Shown: positions 55,894-56,735 of the stretch, piece by piece
How the letters are laid out: each line of letters begins with the position of its first letter
How positions within the stretch are numbered: the first letter of the stretch is position 1
Assembly (NCBI GenBank): GCA_024213275.1
Contig: JANAVG010000023.1
Span: forward strand, 1-56,735
Length of the DNA: 56,735 nt
Direction: 5' to 3'
Origin: Rossellomorea sp. BNER
Lineage (GTDB): Bacteria > Bacillota > Bacilli > Bacillales > Bacillaceae_B
The notes under the pieces: model-generated
The model's input: only the letters and a program-made list of their open reading frames with translations
What the model was told of the DNA's origin: nothing
Databases searched by the model: none
Position numbers and translations under genes: made by a program

Positions 55894-56334
55894 ATGGAGA
55901 TTATAAGAGGTAAACGAAGTTTTGATTTGGATGAATTCTTAAGGAAACCATTATTTGCTCATCTATCGACGGCTTCATCCGAAGGACCAAGGGAATCTCC
56001 GGTGTGGTTTTTTTGGAAAGATAAATGCCTTTGGATTATTGGAACTCCTGGAGATACTTTTCCATTAAGAATAGACAAAAATCCGAATTGTTCCATCGGT
56101 ATTATTGATTTTGACCCTGCTACAGGGAAAGTATTACATGCAGGTTTCAGAGGAAAAGCAACCGTAGAACTGTTTAACTTTGACTTAGCAAAACGATTAT
56201 TTTCAAAATATTTGGGTTCAAACGAAAAGGACTGGGATTCTAGATTCCAAAACCAAGATCCTAAAAATGTCTTCATTCGTTTTGTACCTGAAACTGTAGT
56301 AGTTAGGGATCAATCATATAACGTCAATAGATAA
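55894..56334 (+). CDS. Pyridoxamine 5'-phosphate oxidase-like (PPOX) flavin-binding protein
   Basis: 146 residues with the split-barrel FMN-binding pattern: LFAHLSTASSEGPRESPVWFFWKDKCLWIIG, TFPLRIDKNPNCSIGIIDFDP and GFRGKATVELFNFDLAKRLFSKYLG. Proteins of this group bind flavin or F420 and reduce small molecules; the substrate is not evident. GGGGTGG lies upstream of the ATG. Confidence 0.82.
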   Translation: MEIIRGKRSFDLDEFLRKPLFAHLSTASSEGPRESPVWFFWKDKCLWIIGTPGDTFPLRIDKNPNCSIGIIDFDPATGKVLHAGFRGKATVELFNFDLAKRLFSKYLGSNEKDWDSRFQNQDPKNVFIRFVPETVVVRDQSYNVNR

Positions 56335-56512
56335 TATTCAACAAACGGGCGCTATTCAAATAAAATGCGTTCTTTTTTGTATGAAGTGATTTTCCGAATA
56401 TAAAGGGCTTTCAGTAATATAAATTGAAAATATTAGTAGCTGCTCAATTAAAGGCCAGGATTGTTAAAGATTAAACATTATATCTTAGAATTCTAAAATT
56501 GGGGGTGTTCAA

Positions 56513-56668
56513 ATGGATGAAGATAAAGAAACTTCTGAAAGAAGAAGAGAGAGATTAAGACAAGAAGAATTAAAAAGAAATCCAACGGGTAATATGAACG
56601 ATACTTTTAATAAAGCAAACAGTGGAAGTCTTATGGATTTAGTAGGCAGTCTAGGTTGGTGTTTTTGA
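56513..56668 (+). CDS. Short DUF6366-like protein, probably truncated
   Basis: 51 residues. KETSERRRERLRQEELKRNPTGNMNDTFNKANSGSLMDLVGSLGW matches the conserved start of DUF6366-type Bacillus proteins, which normally continue into a C-terminal membrane helix. Here it stops after LGWCF, so the helix is missing. GGGGGTG lies upstream of the ATG. Confidence 0.6.
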   Translation: MDEDKETSERRRERLRQEELKRNPTGNMNDTFNKANSGSLMDLVGSLGWCF

Positions 56669-56735
56669 TAATTTAGATTTGAGCCACTTTTATACAACAT
56701 GATCACATAAAAAATGAGCCACATGATTTCCAATT

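Noticed and set aside
1..56735. CRISPR arrays, tRNA and rRNA genes
   Set aside because: No regularly spaced repeats, and no tRNA cloverleaf or rRNA sequence was recognised by eye; a dedicated scan was not possible.

Overview
The window looks like chromosome of a low-GC, Gram-positive, spore-forming Bacillaceae (Bacillus or a close genus). The grounds are strong AGGAGG-type ribosome sites, frequent TTG/GTG starts, AbrB/Abh, BceRS-BceAB and SwrC relatives, a purine riboswitch and an ICEBs1/Tn916-type conjugation remnant. The species cannot be named from sequence alone. No rRNA, tRNA or CRISPR array was seen.

Region 1 (1-14.5 kb) is the 3' end of a non-ribosomal peptide locus. The last NRPS (partial A-PCP, then C-A-PCP-TE) is followed by a Bce-type two-component system, a type II thioesterase, a Sfp-type phosphopantetheinyl transferase, a BceAB-type ABC transporter and an RND exporter of the SwrC/YerP type. 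Together they suggest a secreted (lipo)peptide with its own activation, proof-reading, sensing and self-resistance genes. Base composition changes abruptly inside the NRPS gene, between the last C and A domains.

Region 2 (14.5-34 kb) is ordinary accessory chromosome. It carries GNAT enzymes, a nucleosidase-like lipoprotein under a guanine-type purine riboswitch, a MocR regulator divergent from a class D beta-lactamase, an ABC exporter, a uridine kinase, an ArsR-MFS pair sharing an operator, a MerR-imine reductase pair sharing an operator, and a squalene/phytoene synthase-like gene. Several genes are broken: HAD fragment, DinB frameshift, SDR lacking its N-terminus.

Region 3 (34.2-41.2 kb) is the remnant of an integrative conjugative element. 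Its cwlT/orf14-type cell-wall hydrolase gene has lost its 5' end and is split by two tandem group II introns. Their boundaries can be read to the base because the three exons rejoin in frame. The intron 1 protein is frameshifted; the intron 2 protein is intact but seems to lack a normal start codon.

Region 4 (41-50 kb) is an AT-rich island: a secreted DUF3238-like protein, a duplicated abrB tail, a secreted candidate toxin with a candidate immunity protein, a serine recombinase with palindromic sites, a lipoprotein metalloprotease, small membrane proteins and a dead resolvase.

Region 5 (50.1-55.5 kb) is a defence locus. A three-gene Lamassu/ABC-3C operon (Cap4/DUF4297-like nuclease effector, small middle protein, SMC/Rad50-like ATPase) is followed by the tail of a type III restriction Res subunit, abutting a truncated acetyltransferase. 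The window ends with a PPOX-family gene and a short DUF6366-like gene.
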